From assembly GCF_905147365.1 (NCBI RefSeq), contig NC_056409.1:21767001-21831000 (forward strand): a DNA stretch of 64,000 nt. The letters are read 5' to 3'. The notes beneath the pieces are model-generated. The model was not told where the DNA came from. It was given only the letters and a program-made list of their open reading frames with translations, and did no database searches. Made by a program: the position numbers and the translations under genes. This DNA is from Aricia agestis. Lineage: Eukaryota; Arthropoda; Insecta; Lepidoptera; Lycaenidae. Each line of letters begins with the position of its first letter. The stretch's first letter is position 1. Of this stretch, positions 11,318-26,850 are shown in pieces.

Positions 11318-14300
11318 TATGAAAATTCAAAACATATACGCAACAATAACAACCGTGTACATAAAAATACAAAATAATATACACACACTAACAACGAAGA
11401 CGTTTATTGGCTGTAAACTGTAAATAAAAACTTTCGTAACGAATAAAACATTGACGAAATCAATCACCCGCCATCGCATGACCGTTCGCTGCTGACCTTA
11501 AGTTGTATCGATGTCGATTTTTCATCGAAAATAGAAAAAAATATATTTGGAATTATACCTCTATACGGGAGGGTTAATGCTACGAGCGATTTATATATAA
11601 GTAGCATTAGCGCAGAGCTTTCACGATACCGGGGCTTCTGACAAAGCTCTTGGCGGCTTTCCAAGCGCTGACTCGCCGCCCGCCGCCCGCTAGATGTCGC
11701 CTTCGAAAGCTCGACTCCATCTTAAGCTTTTAAATCTTACTTATATTAATAAAAGCGTTTAAATTGGGATTTTAATAAAGCACCTCGTGAAAAGCTTAAT
11801 ATAAAGAAATTATGGCTACTTAGCTTACTTTTTGTCGGGAATCGTGATAATGGTGGACTGTTTTCGACTAAGTATTATACAGGCTTTATCGGCTTATTTT
11901 TACCAAATTATGAGAATTTACTAACTTGTAGATAGTGGATTTTTTTTCAATAAAAGTGCCCCTCAGATTTAATATTCGATGCGTTTTTTATTTAAAGTCG
12001 TGTCGAAGCGATCAGATTGGACTGAACTCTATTAAAACTTCTCCGGCCTGACGCACCTTAAACTGAAACGGTAAGCCGGCTGATTATCTTTTAAAAAGTT
12101 AGTCCGTCTTGACATTATCTGTGGCAGGGAACATCCAATTGAAAAAACTGACAGCCACTCACCGTATTTAATTGTTTTTTTTTTTTAACACGAATATCTA
12201 TAACTTTTTGGGTTCCGTAAGCTCCTCACTTGGATTTTATACGTTAGGATTCAAGATGTTTTATACTTGTGTCATTTGTTATAGATCTTTTGATCATATA
12301 GTAACTTAAGTTGTGTAATGTATTCATTTTGGCATTTTAACAGCTTTGCTCGACTCTACTATTTCTTATTTAGTACTAGCAGCTGAACAGTGAACAGAGT
12401 AAACAGAGGGCCGGGAGTCGGGACCCTCATCAGTAATGACAACTGCAAGGACAGGCACACGGCACTGCACCTGAGCCCAAATAATTAAAAAACCCCGCTC
12501 GAGCCCGGCTTATAGTTAATACGTCATTCTGTTTCGTTATGAACGCTTAATCCCCCACTATACGAATTAAAAGCTTATGGTTTAAATAGAAAATACGGAC
12601 CTCATTTCACATTTTCTACTTATGAGTTGTCAATGTTAATTTCCCTAAGAAGTGTGCGCAACGTATGGCATTTTATTTAATGCTAGCACTCGACGCTTAT
12701 TTATGGCGGTGGTCGGCCAGCAAACCACAATTCATAATTCAGTACTGTTGCTGGAGGTCCGGTCGTCGATAGAGGTCTCTGGCCCTTAGTTGTTTGCCTC
12801 TTTTACTCATAAAATCTTACTATTTCGACGTAGTGCCAATATTTCGAGAGCATGAGTAAATAAATATCTCTCCGGAGACCGGATTAAAGAGGCATATACA
12901 CTTCAGTAATGATTATGTATGGTAAAATTAAAATTGAGGGTTAAATAAAACTGCAAGTGCAATAAACCAAGCTTAAGAAAAATATGCACCAGGAATTCAT
13001 AATCACGAGACATTAGCGAGACAATGCGCGCCGAAGTTTATAACAAAGAACGGCCCCAAAAACAATGGTACACGGGAAGAAAACAAAGACCCGAAATTTA
13101 CGTTTAAAAACAACGTTGATACCGTATCTATCCTATTTAGATATTAATCTAAACGAAAAAGCGATTCAAAATAGGCAACAAGCTAACAGTAGGGACGGGC
13201 GGGCGTTGTAATTGGCCATTTATCAAACTGCGAAGGGGTTAGCTCCCACCGCCGCCGCGGCCCGGCCCTGGTGCGCAGGCTTAAACGAAACAAACAAACA
13301 TACGGATTTGTATGTTGGGTACGTTCGGCTAATCCCTTCTTCAAAACAAAGCCTCTCCGAATTAAAATTGTGTGACGTCCGCCGCCGCCCGCCCACCATT
13401 TTTGTGCGCACAAACTTCATTTTAGAAACCCGAATTGGATGAGGTAATTTTGGTAATTAAGGAGTAATTACATCGACTAAGTTGAGTATTAAAATTCGCA
13501 GTGTCGTTCGAATTAATCGGATGTATGCGACCGCCGCTGACCTCTCCGACATAAAAAATATAAAACGTCGCATTAAACCATAGACAATATTTGCTTTGAG
13601 CGCCTTTATTCGAAAAAGGGCGGGTGCGTTATTAACGGAATTTTCGCAAAATAATCCATTCCCTAAGCACACAGGTGGAGGAGCAGGGCCGGGGGGGGGG
13701 GTCCCCGGATAAACCAACATAAACCTGATTAAGCCCGGTTTTAAATTCAGCGTTTGGGTAATGAAACTTTCTTATCGGCGCCTCCTCGTTTTGAAATATG
13801 GCCGCCGAATATTTAGATTCCACTATTACGTTTATAATTACGGCCGCTTTAATTATAATATGTGGCTCGGTTAATTACTTATATTGTAGCGAGTTGTAAC
13901 TCCTTTATATCTTTAATCGTTGATACTTATCTGTTTCGTGAATAAAAATTATTATATTTATACCTCCTCCATGCTAGAGTACATCAATTATTATGACAAT
14001 GTTTACATTAACTCCATTAATTTCCATGGAATTACGTAGTAACATTGTAATAAATTTATTTGTAACTCTTCCTCAAAATATAATACCTTTAACAAACGAT
14101 TAAAATAATATGTCGAACCACGTACTTATCAAAGCATGTTCCAAAATAAAATTCGTTGTTTTCTTAATAAACATAAACTCTCGGCGTTATCTAAATGAAA
14201 TAACAGCCAACAATTTGTCACCCGCGCTGTGCCGCCCGGGCCTGTCAAAGGGTGAGTCCGTCTGCCAATCCGGCCGTGGATAATTTGAGCTTTTGTCTAT

Positions 14301-17300
14301 GGTGTTGTGATCGGAAAAGTTAACTTGTAATCTCTATGGTTACGCTCTCGACGTAGACACGGATTATAACAACAATAATGCCTCCTCTAATTGCTTTTGT
14401 ATTCATTTGTTATGCTCATGTTTCGATAAGATAATTTGTGAGAATTCATTCGAAATTTGTATTTTATTTTGATGGTAAATCTGTCTAAACATTAATTTTG
14501 TTTTTCGGTCGTGTCTTATCCTTATGTATGTTTATTAGAATAACTATTTCGTGATAAGCTACAAATAATTTTAAATTACCATCTACAGTATTTCGGTGTG
14601 AATAATGTCTTCCTTAATTATGAATGATAATTATGTTACATTTAAAATTATGGATTGCTAATTATAAACCATCCTTAGCTCCTAACTCGGCGCTCGAGTT
14701 TACGACCATTAACGTGTTGATTATTAACACCGTAAAAATGAAATGTTACAATAAAAAATGGACGTTTATTACGAGAACCCCGCGCCGAGAACAAATAATA
14801 AAACCTAGTTACCGTTCTGGACGATAATTACGCTAGTTCTATAAAAGCTAAACGCTTTTATGATGTCGCGAAATGCGCGGAGGCAGCGACCACTCAAATA
14901 GCTGCGATATCTCCGAATGGACATGATTTTTTGAATTTCTCAGAAAATGATAAGGTGCATGGAGATAAGCGCCGAAACGGCGAGCCTACGAGCGGCGCGG
15001 CGTCGCATCACTATGCAAATACACCTCTTAATTACTGTATCTCGGGCGCGATCTCGCCTAGATCGGTCGCGTTTCTTTCGAAACAATTATGTTAATGGCT
15101 CGTTGGCGGCCATAATTTACAATTAAAGCGGCAGCGACGGCGGCGCGCACTGTCACGGCCGTCATAATCTGGCGCAGGGCTGTGCGGCGCGGGTCGGAGC
15201 GGGAATTAGGCGGCGCGCGGCGGCACCTGCGCCTCGCCTTCTTTCGGAATTAACTCGCCGTGCCAACAATGGAGCCCGGCGCGATAAACTTTTGCACTGT
15301 TATTTTTTCCTCCGTCTGCGGTGGCTATATTTCAAACTGTCATACTTAATCTTTTTATCAAAGTTTGCTAAACGTCGTAAGAAGTGCACCCGTCTACGGC
15401 GAACTCGTCTGCCCCGTAATTACGTTTCCTCCTATTTGCCGAGTTTTATTTTGAAATTAATAAGTTTCATGAGCTCCTTTGTTTTCGGATTCGTATTTAA
15501 ACTTTTAAATTGAATCGTGTAATGGAACGTTCTTTTATTTTAAGTTCTTTTCGGTGTCACATAATTTAGTGCGCCGCCTTTGTTTTTAACATTACGCGTA
15601 ACGCGGCTAACTTTTATTTGGAAAATAAGGTCATTCTAACTTCTCTTTCGATCGACTCTGTCCCGCCGGAGGCTGGAAATTGATATCATCCTACCGCTAA
15701 ATTAATTGCCATTACAATAATATTATTGAGCGAGTAATGTAAGCCTGTAATTCCGCGAGGGTTGTTACTCGTTAGCTATTCGCAGTACCAGGCGAGCAGC
15801 GGGGCCTAGCGTATAATTTATATTTAATTTAAACAAGACGACATTGGTATTCGGAATACGAGTGCGTAATTAAAATTCCCGCCATGCTGCCCCCCTCCCC
15901 CGCGTGCCGCTCCGCACCCCCGCCCGCACCCCACCACAGTTTTCGCGCCAATTTCAACGCGCCCGGAAATTAATTGTGGCAGAAAGACGCGATGGTCACA
16001 TCCGGTAACATTTCATTACGCGAAATCAGACGTGCGCCATGTAAAAATTAACTCATGATTTACTAAATGACGTTCATCGAAATTAAAATTATCGAAAATA
16101 ATTGCACAGAGGATGTACAAAGATTTTTTTTATGATGACGACGATCAAGATGGTCCTCAATGAGAAAGTAAGAAATAACACGTCACCACATTAAAAAATA
16201 TCTACAAAGTATAAACCTTACATAAAAATGAAGACATAATATAACCTGACCAAAACTCTCTAAATACTATCGATTTATCTATTGAATCAAAAACGGTAAA
16301 AACAATTAATAAGTGTCAGGCTGCGCAGGTTGCGGTGTCAAGTTAAATTTGAGTTTTATCGGTTACATCTACGAGCTTGCTGGGTGCTGTAGACCTCGCT
16401 GCTATTGGACATAGTGATTTTGATATCGGTTTATCAACCTTTGTTGTTATATCCGGTTATCCTGTTTAAAAGGTGGTTCTTCTATTCGGATTAGTTTCTG
16501 AAACAGTGGTACACATCAGGTAGACTCGTCGTTTAGAATTTTTCGTATAAAATTCATTATAATCTTTGAATTTGACTTTATCTAAATGAAGACTTTCCTT
16601 TTGGAGCCATTGGATTTGATGACGATTTTTGAAATGTACGAGTTTAGAAAGCCGATAGACACAGTTATATAAAACCAAAACTATGATATCATTATTTTCA
16701 CTTATTTGTTTACAATACATAGCAACTACTATACTAATTTCGTTAATAAAATCTACGTACATATTTCTATTTTTAACTTTTATCTTTTAATTTGTATTGA
16801 CGTAATGTCACGGTACCGCGGTGGTTGCCCGTTACGATGTGCCATTTGCGTCATCATTTTTACTTGCACGGTCAAAGTAATTGCTTAATTAAAATTTCTA
16901 GTTCAAAATTAGAACTTACAGTTACGTACATTTAACTTCTAACGTTAGATACCTATAGCATCTATGGTCTATGAGACGAGTCACGAAATTTCATACCATT
17001 TAATACAAAAATTTTATTCGTGTCATGTCTTAGACCACAGCACAGAATATATACAGTACCAAACCACAGTCACTTTATATTTGCGGATATTTAGATGATG
17101 ATGACGATATCTATATGATAGCAGATAGAGTATATTGGAATAGTATGTGTGTATAAATCTGTGAGATATAAAAAACCTGTGAAGACACTGCGGTATCTCA
17201 GAATATCCTGGAATTAATTAGACACTTGGAAACTCAAAACATGCTGATTTTAATTTATATAAAAATTTACTGTTCTCTGTTATTGCTGGACTGTCTCATT

Positions 17301-19275
17301 CTTACTTCTAGTTATATTATTCTCACTTAATGCTTCCTTCTAGTTGTTTTCATAAAAAATATAGTCAGGAAGAAACATTTAGCGGAATCCCATTAGGCCT
17401 TTTGCGAAGGTTTTACGGTTGAGTCGAGGCGTCTTGCATTGTAGTTGTTCAGCCAGCGTGTCCTCGACCGAGATACAGGACCGATACCGGTGCCCAGTGG
17501 GAAGGGACACTATTATAAACAGCTTAATGCTCAAGGAAACAGAAGTTATAATAATTTTATAAAGTTAAAATTAGTAAAATTAGGTACCTAGGTTATAAAC
17601 TCTTTGCGTTTTTAAGTGTTTACTCTAATCTATAATTGCTGTGTTATCTCTAGATGCTTTGGTTTTTATGTATTGCTATATAATCTTCTGACACTTGTCC
17701 GATAGAGCAAAGTGTTTTCCTCAAAGAGCAATACAAGTTCGTTAGAATTTAAATCAACATCGTTTACGTCTCCGTCTCCTAAAATTTAAACAGCAACTTT
17801 TGCCCCATTGATATCTTTATCGAATTTAATATTTACAGCAGCGGAATCGGAGGCTCACAGGAGAACAATGTGAGCTAGATCACGACATTCGATACGGAAC
17901 AAAAGCCGCCATAAATAAAGGGATAAAAATTTTAAGGGCCGACGCCATTAGAGCCCTAACGACAAGATTGAAGATTGCCTCCGACGCAACCGCGCCGCGT
18001 GCGATAACTGATTCTAGATTTCAACTTTCTCCTGCTTTGTATAAATATCGGAGAGCTACTGCAGTGGAACCGTCCTAATGATATGGCTCCCTTCATCATA
18101 TGCCCTTAACTTTTTCTTAATAAACGAAAGCAACAAACTAATAATGATCGTTTTTATTTAAAAAAATTAAACAATTTTTCAAGACATACTTTGCTTTTTT
18201 CTAACTTAACTATCTTTACTATAACTTATACTAAAATCATTATGGAAACTAATGCTTACTCTTTCTTCTCTTTGTAAGTTATTCATTGCTAAGATTGTAA
18301 TTAATGTAAAGTCACTCCTTTCTCCATGTGCTGGACAATAAATCTCCGAGTTACATCTAATTGGTGCAAGTCGCGCCTTATCTCCATCTGCACTCTCCAG
18401 TCCGCACATACATCATCCGTTATTATGATATCACAATGTCTGTCTGTCTGTCACAACTCAATATTTGCAAAAAATACGCAGTAAACGGAACGTACTAAGC
18501 GTTTTATTACAATATCGATTTTTCTTGTGAACCGGCGAAAGAAGTGTTATAAATCAGAAATGTCATTATTTTTTTGCAATTTAAGCCGCCGATATGGAAT
18601 GCACTTCTTTTAATTGTTAGAAAAAGCCACTTAGTTCGATATTCCTACACAGTTTGATTGATCGGACTGAAAAAATAATTTATTGTTGTAATGAAGCGTT
18701 TGCTAGTGTTTATTCCGTGCTTGTGTTACATGCAGCGTAGAACGCTATGGCATCGTAATCATTTCTTCTTCAAAATGTAGTGTGTTCTATAATATTTAAT
18801 TATAATTCCTACACACTATCCACCATGGTCCATGACAATAGCTTGTTATATTATGTTAACCAAATTATATTATGCTAGCTTGTGCCCGCAGATTTGCTTG
18901 CTTCTACCTCTAATATTAGTCTCCTATCGAACCCTTGTCTTCTGACTTCATAGTTCATATCGTTCCGGTTATGTCGTGTCGGTCTCGTGACTGTTTGATA
19001 TTTACTACATAATATTTATTTTGCGCAATACGATCGCCAATTTCAGACATGCATGAATACCGGTGATAATGAGTCGCTGAATAGTTAATATTGCGTTAAA
19101 GCCGACGTTGAAATAACGCAGTTGCTCGGACAATATTAAAATATGTACAAATATGTCGTCTACCATCGCGAAATGTGTGGAAATTCATGCCTTCAGTCAC
19201 AAAAAAATATGTAATTTATAGACTGAGATAAAAATTTTCATTTGCTTCCTTGTCTCTTTAAGTTTTTAAACTTTA
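11318..19275. promoter_or_regulatory. ~8 kb repeat-poor hth intron, candidate enhancer blocks
   Basis: No transposon was recognised over almost 8 kb. AT-rich stretches alternate with CpG-rich patches, the clearest at 13180-13860, 14600-15270, 15760-16040 and 17860-18010. They are dense in ATTA/TAAT cores, with CTGTCA/TGACAG sites (for example near 12150 and 15150). Open frames at 13183-13823 and elsewhere overlap on both strands, have biased composition and match no family I know, so I treat them as chance. A short TCTG-type repeat occurs near 18437. Regulatory function is inferred from composition and position only. Confidence 0.35.
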
Positions 19276-19393
19276 ACGGTCTTACTACAAAATATTTAAA
19301 CACCCGTTGAACAGTTGATTAGTGAAAAATTCAGTACAAAATGGTCTTAAAACAACTGTTCAACAGATGTTTAATCTTTTGTGGTATGACCGT
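19276..19393. mobile_element. Small diverged MITE, ~45-bp inverted arms
   Basis: The left arm begins ACGGTCTTACTACAAAATAT and passes through CGTTGAACAGTTG. The right arm carries AACTGTTCAACAG and ends TTGTGGTATGACCGT. Arms match imperfectly, by eye about four in five positions, so this is an old copy. Confidence 0.7.
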
Positions 19394-22300
19394 AAATGTT
19401 TTGGTTTATGTGTATAATGCACAGTATAATGAATAATGATTAATCTGAAGCCTTTCCAAAAGAGTATTTATCCAAGTTGTCATTACTTATCACGACGAAG
19501 TTCAAAAGCTTCTCTGGTTGCTTAGATATTTTTATATTATGTAATCCCATCATTTTTTAACTGCGTCGGTAGCGATTGCAATTTGACTAAAAGCTCAAAA
19601 TTATTGTCATGAAATTTTTTACATTTTTTTTTTCTTTTTGTGAAACTTTTGTAATCAAACATGCTACTTCGAATGCAATTATACTTGTATTCAAAACTTG
19701 TGTGTCCTAATCGTTAAGTTATTCAGTTTCGTTAACAGTGTACGCGTCAAGCGACGCATATTTTTATATTACACACTCGATGTTAAATTATCATATTCAA
19801 ACGATTGAAAGCGAATTATAAATGCTAATAAACCGCCGATTATGAGTTATAGCCTTTTGGCCGTCGGAGCGGCGGACATAGAGCTACAATTTATTCCACA
19901 TGTCACAATCTTACCGAATGGTATTTTTTATCAATGAAACCTTACGAGTTACGTCACTTATTCAAATATTGATAACAAATATATGCTAATCGCTTTATCT
20001 ATTACAAAATGGTAATAAGTCAAAGGTGCAGGCTTTCAACTTCCTGTGTTAGGCAACCTGCGTACTGATCGCGATGGTAAAATGGACATAGTCGATTCGA
20101 AGCTTCTTAAAAATTGGATAAATAATTATTAATTATTATTTGTGTCGTTCCGATACTTTGTAGAATTAAAAAAAACTGTTATTAATAAATAAATATCAAT
20201 TTTTAACAATTGTAGCAACTTTTCTATTTCAACAAAAAACTCTGCTTTTTCATGCATTGAAGCATTTTTGCACGTTTGTTTTAAACAGTTTTTAAAGGAT
20301 CACTTTATTTTTTAAATTTTGGTTACCCTAGTCAATATAATACCTAAAAATGTATCAAATTATTGTTACATCAGAATAGCGTATCACAATCGTCGTAAGT
20401 ACAACCACCGTATTCCTTTCGCCCTTACTACTACAACAACAAGGATCACGAGTGACAGCGTCCGCGGCAGTACGGCCATTTGTCAAATTAATGGTGCGGG
20501 CTCAGGCGGGGCACCTGATAGCCGTGACGTCACGATAACAGCACCCACAGAAGGAGAGATAGGAGCCCCAGGGATTGCAAGCTCGGCTTTATTCCGAATG
20601 ACGAGGTTTTCCCCGTATTTGGTCCTGCCCCTTATAATCTCTAGTATTGATAGGAGTCAAGGTTTTTGAGGTTGCTGATACAAGACCTAAAGTAACAAGA
20701 AGCGCTTAGTGGTCAAATTATAATATTAGACTGGACTGGGAAGCTTAAGAATCTTGTCCATAATCATTCGAAACTTTATCGATAAGAAAATTTACTCCAG
20801 GCTTCGTAGCTTAAAAAATCCTGTAGTCTTTTCTACGTAACACACAGCTTGTGTTACCATAGTAAATATTATTATTTTATAAATAAGTGGAAACTTCTGA
20901 AGACTAGTCTAGTAGCCGTATTTAGCATTAGTATAGGAGAGTAAACACTAAAAAGTAAACAGCACAATGATGATATCAGTAATTAGAAGGTTGGTTGTGG
21001 CAATCCATCACGGCCATTAGTTCGCACGGCCGCCGCGGCGCTGCTGTCGCCCTCATTAGCGGTTATCCCCGCAACTGTTATGGAAGCCTGGTACACGTTA
21101 CATGTACTCTAAAGTCTAAACGCACTAAATCGAAACCTATTTTTCCAGAAGTTTTCATAAAAATGTCCATGAGCAATCACTACAATTTTTCTGTAAAAGT
21201 TTTGTATGAAAATCTCTACCATCTCTTGTTGCTTCCATATAAACTCCCCGAGTGGGTCCCGAATTTATGTATTTAATCCCTTGTTTATAACGAATGCCAT
21301 CTGTTGCCAGCGAATAACAGTTTGCACCTCAACCCTTTGCGAATATATTTAATAGGGAATAAATTGGTGCGCGTCAAACAATCAGAACAGTATGGCGCCT
21401 ATCACCGTCCTGCCCGTTTGCGGTGGGAAACTCCTTATCGGGCCCAACTATTTTCATAACCGACAACATAAATGTGAGTAGGGTGTCCAATATCCCACTT
21501 TTGTACATGGTAACACAGTTTCGCAAAGTTTTAACTTCGTAATGCTTCTCTTTGTTCGCTTCCTCTGCTTCCTCTGTGTTCGAGCCCCAACTCGTGCCCT
21601 TCTGTGGCGATTGTAATATAAGACGACCAATTGCGCTCGCACAGACATAATACCTTGATCATTATGTAATATTGTGACATGGGAGAAGCAATAAATCGCG
21701 CTAGAAGAAATCAGTGCAATGACGTAACGCACCCTCTAGGTGGCGCCCTCACAATTAGCGCCATGTGTCGTGGAGGTCGGGGTCAGACGGATGTAATCAC
21801 CACCGGCCACCAGGCGCCCAGGATTAAGGCGTTCTCCTTATTGACATGTCATCTGTGCCGCCTGGGGACGACCTACAGTCCAAATTGCGTCTAAAGTTGC
21901 AGTTTACAACTACCCTCAAGATACTTCCGTTTGCCTCGGGCGATAAAAATAAACTAGCGAAATAACAAGCCAAAAGATAATCAAACTCAACAATAACAAA
22001 CAGTCGCAAACGGAGATAAAGCGATAGGCAATATTCCAACGGTCCACTCCTGATCCCCTGGTTATAATAATTTACTGGTCACACCTATAATTGCCTGATT
22101 TAGGGCAGTTTCTATGCGTCGTCGCGGCCGGCGGATTTCATGAAAAATATTTATCGTTCGGCCGGAGCCGGCCGGATTATAAGAATTTGTACGTGATGCT
22201 GCGGCCCTAATACATACGGGGGCCACAAATCAAACCGATCGCGCGGAACTTCTCGACGCTAAGTAACGAGCTCAGATATCGTCGCGTCGTCGGCGTCATT

Positions 22301-25300
22301 CGGCGTCAAATCGTGCCAACTAATCAGAAACTCGCTTCCCTCTAGTCTCCGATGCTTTTCAGCAAAAATTACGGTTTTCCAAACGTCGGCGCGCCGAATT
22401 TAATAATAAATGAATGGTTTTAGGTAAATAATAACGTAATTAATATTATGCTAATATTTCATGGTTTGGATCTCGTCCATGCAATGGTTGGTGTCATAGT
22501 AATTTATCTGGTCATATATCATTTGGAAAAATATGTACACACCGCACGTGATTTATTCACTATTTAATTCTAGCTTTGATTATATTAAAATATTTTAGTT
22601 GCATGTAAGTGTAACGTTAACAAATATAATAAAAGCTGTTAGCATTAGCACTAACTAGAAAAAAAGTAACGAAAAAGCTTGAGATAGACCATTTTTAATC
22701 ATTGGTAATATTACCTTTAGTAAATCTATCGTAAGCCTTTTTTTTATACGAGGTAGACAATATTTTTACACTCTCAATTAGAACAGAAAAAAATACGAAC
22801 GAATACTACATGTACCTGACTTAATAGAATATTTGAATGTAAACAAAGTAACTTTTACATCTTTCTACGTTACCCATTTTTAAGTTACATTTACGAATCG
22901 CACAAATAAAAACAAACGCATCGAATCGCGAATCAATTAATCTGATGTTATTGACAAGTGGATTTTTGGGATTCGACAGTCATTTGTTATCGCGGAAAAT
23001 TATTCACCCTTCCCGGGGAAAAGTCCGGGAAAGTCCCGCGACAAACAACACTATTGATTAACATTTCTTATACCCTATTTACAAGGAGCTATCGGCTTGC
23101 GATAAATATTGGCGCAGACATAAGTCTCGAGAAAAATAAAGAGATCGTTCAACGCTCATGGTGTAGGGTTGCGTGATTTTTTTAAGAAGAAATCGTGAAT
23201 GAAATTTCATTAAAATAAATAGAACAAACATTTTTTTTTTCTGAATTTGCAGCAAATACTTTGAGAAAGTCCTACGTGTTGACCTACCGGTTCGGGAAAT
23301 AACCCGGCGAGAAGAGCCGGAGAAGAAACTCACACTGTAGCTCCGTGTGCTCCTTTAGCAAAAAATGGAAATCTGAAGCTAGTAACAAAACAGCCGAGCC
23401 ATACATAATATTATTAACTTGCTTAACTTAGGGTCAGTAGATTTAGGCCGTGTACATTCAGAAGCTTGGCTCTACATGAGATCTCATATCTTTTTCACAG
23501 GGAACTTTATGTGATCGTCTCGGCAACATTCTACAAGAAATGTTTTTAGTAGGATTTCAGTTCTTTTTGTATGTTGGTTCTTGTAAGTAAGTATTTATGC
23601 ACGTGCACCCAGATTAACAATGTTTCAACATACAGAAGTCACAACTCACAACAAACTAGAAGTAACTTAGATTTTTGTGACAAAATGGCTGTTGAAAATT
23701 CGTTTATTACCAGGAGCGCAGGAGGCTATCAGCGGCTTTATGAAAACTAATGCCTTAATTTGGCGACTACGAGCGCTGTCACCCCCGGCCGGCCGGCCCC
23801 GGATTACGCCGCGATAAAACTGAGACTATCAGTAATTTGAATTGTTCACAACACTAAGCTATTGAAACTATACCTTTTTAGCACGTGTTGGGAACTTTTA
23901 ATTCCATATTTCTATTAAAAATTTACTTATGTAGAAAAGTCATAAACTCTACAAATCTCATATTTTCTTCTTGTTAGTCTTTTAGTTAAATACGCGATTA
24001 GTTAGACATGTTATTATTAATTATTATCTTAAGTTACATGAATTATGAAAGTTGTAACTTCGTAGTAACGTTGGCAGTTTTCACGTAAAAATGAAAATGA
24101 CGTCATCAGCGAAATACATCATATGTATTAAAATTGGAAGAATATGTAGAGTCGGTCTCACATTATCCAAACCTAAAATACTATAAAAAATATTTTTTAT
24201 AGATTATTATCATTTTAAATATTTTGCTTTTTGCTCCTTACACGAATCTACGTTTTAATATAATGCTATACACTAGGGTGTAAGTACATTATTTAATAAG
24301 GGAACTATCGGGGGTTGGGGGGTGCTCCTTAATTAGGGCGGGCGGAATTTATCGCCCAGCTACACCTCACCCCGGCTCACCTGTTCCTCCGTTTGTTTTG
24401 CCCAACGTCCGGAACGCCGAATGTTTGCACACCATTTGGACAATTCTCGAATGAAAAAGTTGAATGGAAACTAGCAAAAGGTGTTAAAATAAAATGTCAA
24501 TTTGTATGATAGAGTCCTCAAGTTATCAATGTTAAATGTTAGTTAATGATTCATCATAAAACGGATGTTATGATACCTCTTTTGCAAGGAAAATTTTATT
24601 TGTTATCTTGAAATCTCTATTCAAAGCTAAGCTATATGAAATCATAATGCTAATCAATATAAAGTTGTAGAAAAGGTAAATTCGAATGCGAAATTTATTT
24701 GAGCAGTATTTGGAGTTGTAGAGGTGTGACGCAATAAATAACCAAGGCCCGCCTTAAACTCGGCGCTGGAAACGACCCCCTTATTTAATTCGCTCGCAGG
24801 TAATTAAAATCCAAAAACTTCGGGACAAAATTAAATTTTATTCGACTCGGAATCACAATTAAGACTGTTTACTCATTCCACGCAGGGAGGACTTGACGTT
24901 ACGTTAGACTTTAGAGGAAAGAGGGTTGTGTTTTTGAGTATGTTTATCAGATTATAAGATTCTACCAAAGATTAGCAGATTTAAGTATCTGATTAAGAAC
25001 AAAATTTGAGAATATTATAGATTCTTAGAGTAATTTTAACTGCTTTTACAGCTTTTGAAAAATATATTGTTTTTTAAGTTACTATCTGGATTTGATGTTT
25101 AAATAAGCATGTAAAATTACCATGGCTACCGGATACTCAACTGACTCGAACAACTTAAATATAAATGGATATGGGATGAGAATAACATAATTTCGGAGGA
25201 ACACGCCTAGTTTTTGACCAAATCGTACAAACAAGTATATTTCACAATACCTCTGCGACCCTCCAGCCCGCGGCCCCCGGCCCTCCGGCCAACCGAAACA

Positions 25301-26850
25301 GCCCACGAACGTGTTCCCGGAACTAAATGGCCCTTTTAACTTTTCCTATTTAGGGAAAGGCCGAGAAAATCTCACAATAATATTAGTAATAATAATAGAT
25401 ATGTACCGGGGTATCATGGGCTCGAGTGGCTCCATTATCATAACGTTGCCTTGACCACCGGACGGAAAAATAAACGGACTAGTGCTGAAGTACACAAATT
25501 GTCTTTCAAATACAGTTTAGGTAAGGTACCGGCGCGGCGGTATAAACAACTTTAGGCTCCGGAAACTTATGCACCATTGATCAAATGTATTAGAAACAGT
25601 GACAATAACAGTCTCATAACATCCAACGTCACCCTTTCTCCGGTTACAATGAGATTAAATCTCATTACAATTAGTCGCATTTGCATTCGGAACGCATTCA
25701 TCATGGCGGGCGTTTTTCGCGCCGATGCGATAGCTACAAGGAATTACAACCCTTCGCCGGCACGGCATTAGCGGCCAGATGAGTGCATGATTTATCGAGT
25801 CATCTGGGGTCCACCGGACCCGTACACAAAATGTCGCACTCGGTCCTCCTGATATGATCCCATAGATTCGAAAAATGTCATTAAGTGAAGTCTTATAGGA
25901 TTATGATACCATAATATGAATAGTAATGGAACACGAATGGAACTGGTTATAAAAGATTTATGATATTTATTTTAATTTCTTTTGTGACGATGTCGAAGAA
26001 CTATTAATGTTATGAATACATCGATATATAAAATACAGTTTATATACGTATGTGATCATAATGACAAATAGGGAAAACGCTTATTTCACAAATTTAAATC
26101 CCAAATCTCATATTAACGAGTCATAAATCATGTCCATCTAATATATTTAGTAAAGTCAATTACGAAATCGCCGATATTAGTCAACATAATGGCCGTAATG
26201 CAATTCGTAGCAGAAACACAGCAATATCAATTTCAACTGTCAAAATTAATGCAAGGAACGGCCCCGGTGCGTCGTAAAAGTTGCCTTTTTCCCTCTCCCA
26301 GCGGGCGGGCGGGGCCTGCGGGACCCGGCTGCAGATGAACAGTTAATGAACTAATCTTTGTATTAACAATACATTAGTCGCATCGGACGCTCGTAATTAC
26401 GACCCTACGAGGGCCAACCCTTCCCGATCGAACGCTTTCGACCTTTAAATTGCTTATAATTTTCGCCGAGACCCCCGAGTCTATGTTCTCGGACTCTCGG
26501 TGCTTTCGACTCAATTTAAAATGTTAAATGCCGGTTTAGTTGAGAGTATTTACGACAGCTTTAGTCTATACGAGCGTTAATTCAATCGAAACTCAAATAG
26601 TCGAAATGAAACAACATCGGTCCTCTATACGAATTGGACATACAATATTCATACGGCACGCTGTTCACGTGTAAAATATAATGTATCGGGGATTGGTAAT
26701 ACAAATCGGATCACAAACCAATCGGCGGCGGCGGCGCGGCGCGATACGTATTGACAGTTCATTTGGGAATGTATCCGCGCGCGTTACTTATTCACCCGCG
26801 CAAGTAATTGCCACGTAACGTAACTTATATGTGAGCCTCGTGCTTTGATA
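19394..26850. promoter_or_regulatory. ~7.5 kb intron, repeat-poor, several CpG-rich blocks
   Basis: No gene or clear transposon was found. Candidate regulatory patches are 20440-20640 (perfect TGACGTCA at 20525-20532 and a TGACAG nearby), 21000-21080, 22080-22410, 23700-23830, 24290-24430, 25230-25800 and 26200-26820. CTATAAAAAATATTTTTTATAG (about 24181-24202) is a simple palindrome. Open frames (20319-20669, 21454-21732 and others) show no domain and cross on both strands. Call is from composition and location only. Confidence 0.3.

Noticed and set aside
13683..13702. G-run GGGGGGGGGG as a functional quadruplex
   Set aside because: A single homopolymer-like run within a chance frame, with no set of four spaced G-tracts or other support.
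20319..20669. 116-codon open frame on the plus strand
   Set aside because: No recognisable motif and no splice or promoter context. It includes a TGACGTCA-bearing block that looks regulatory rather than coding.
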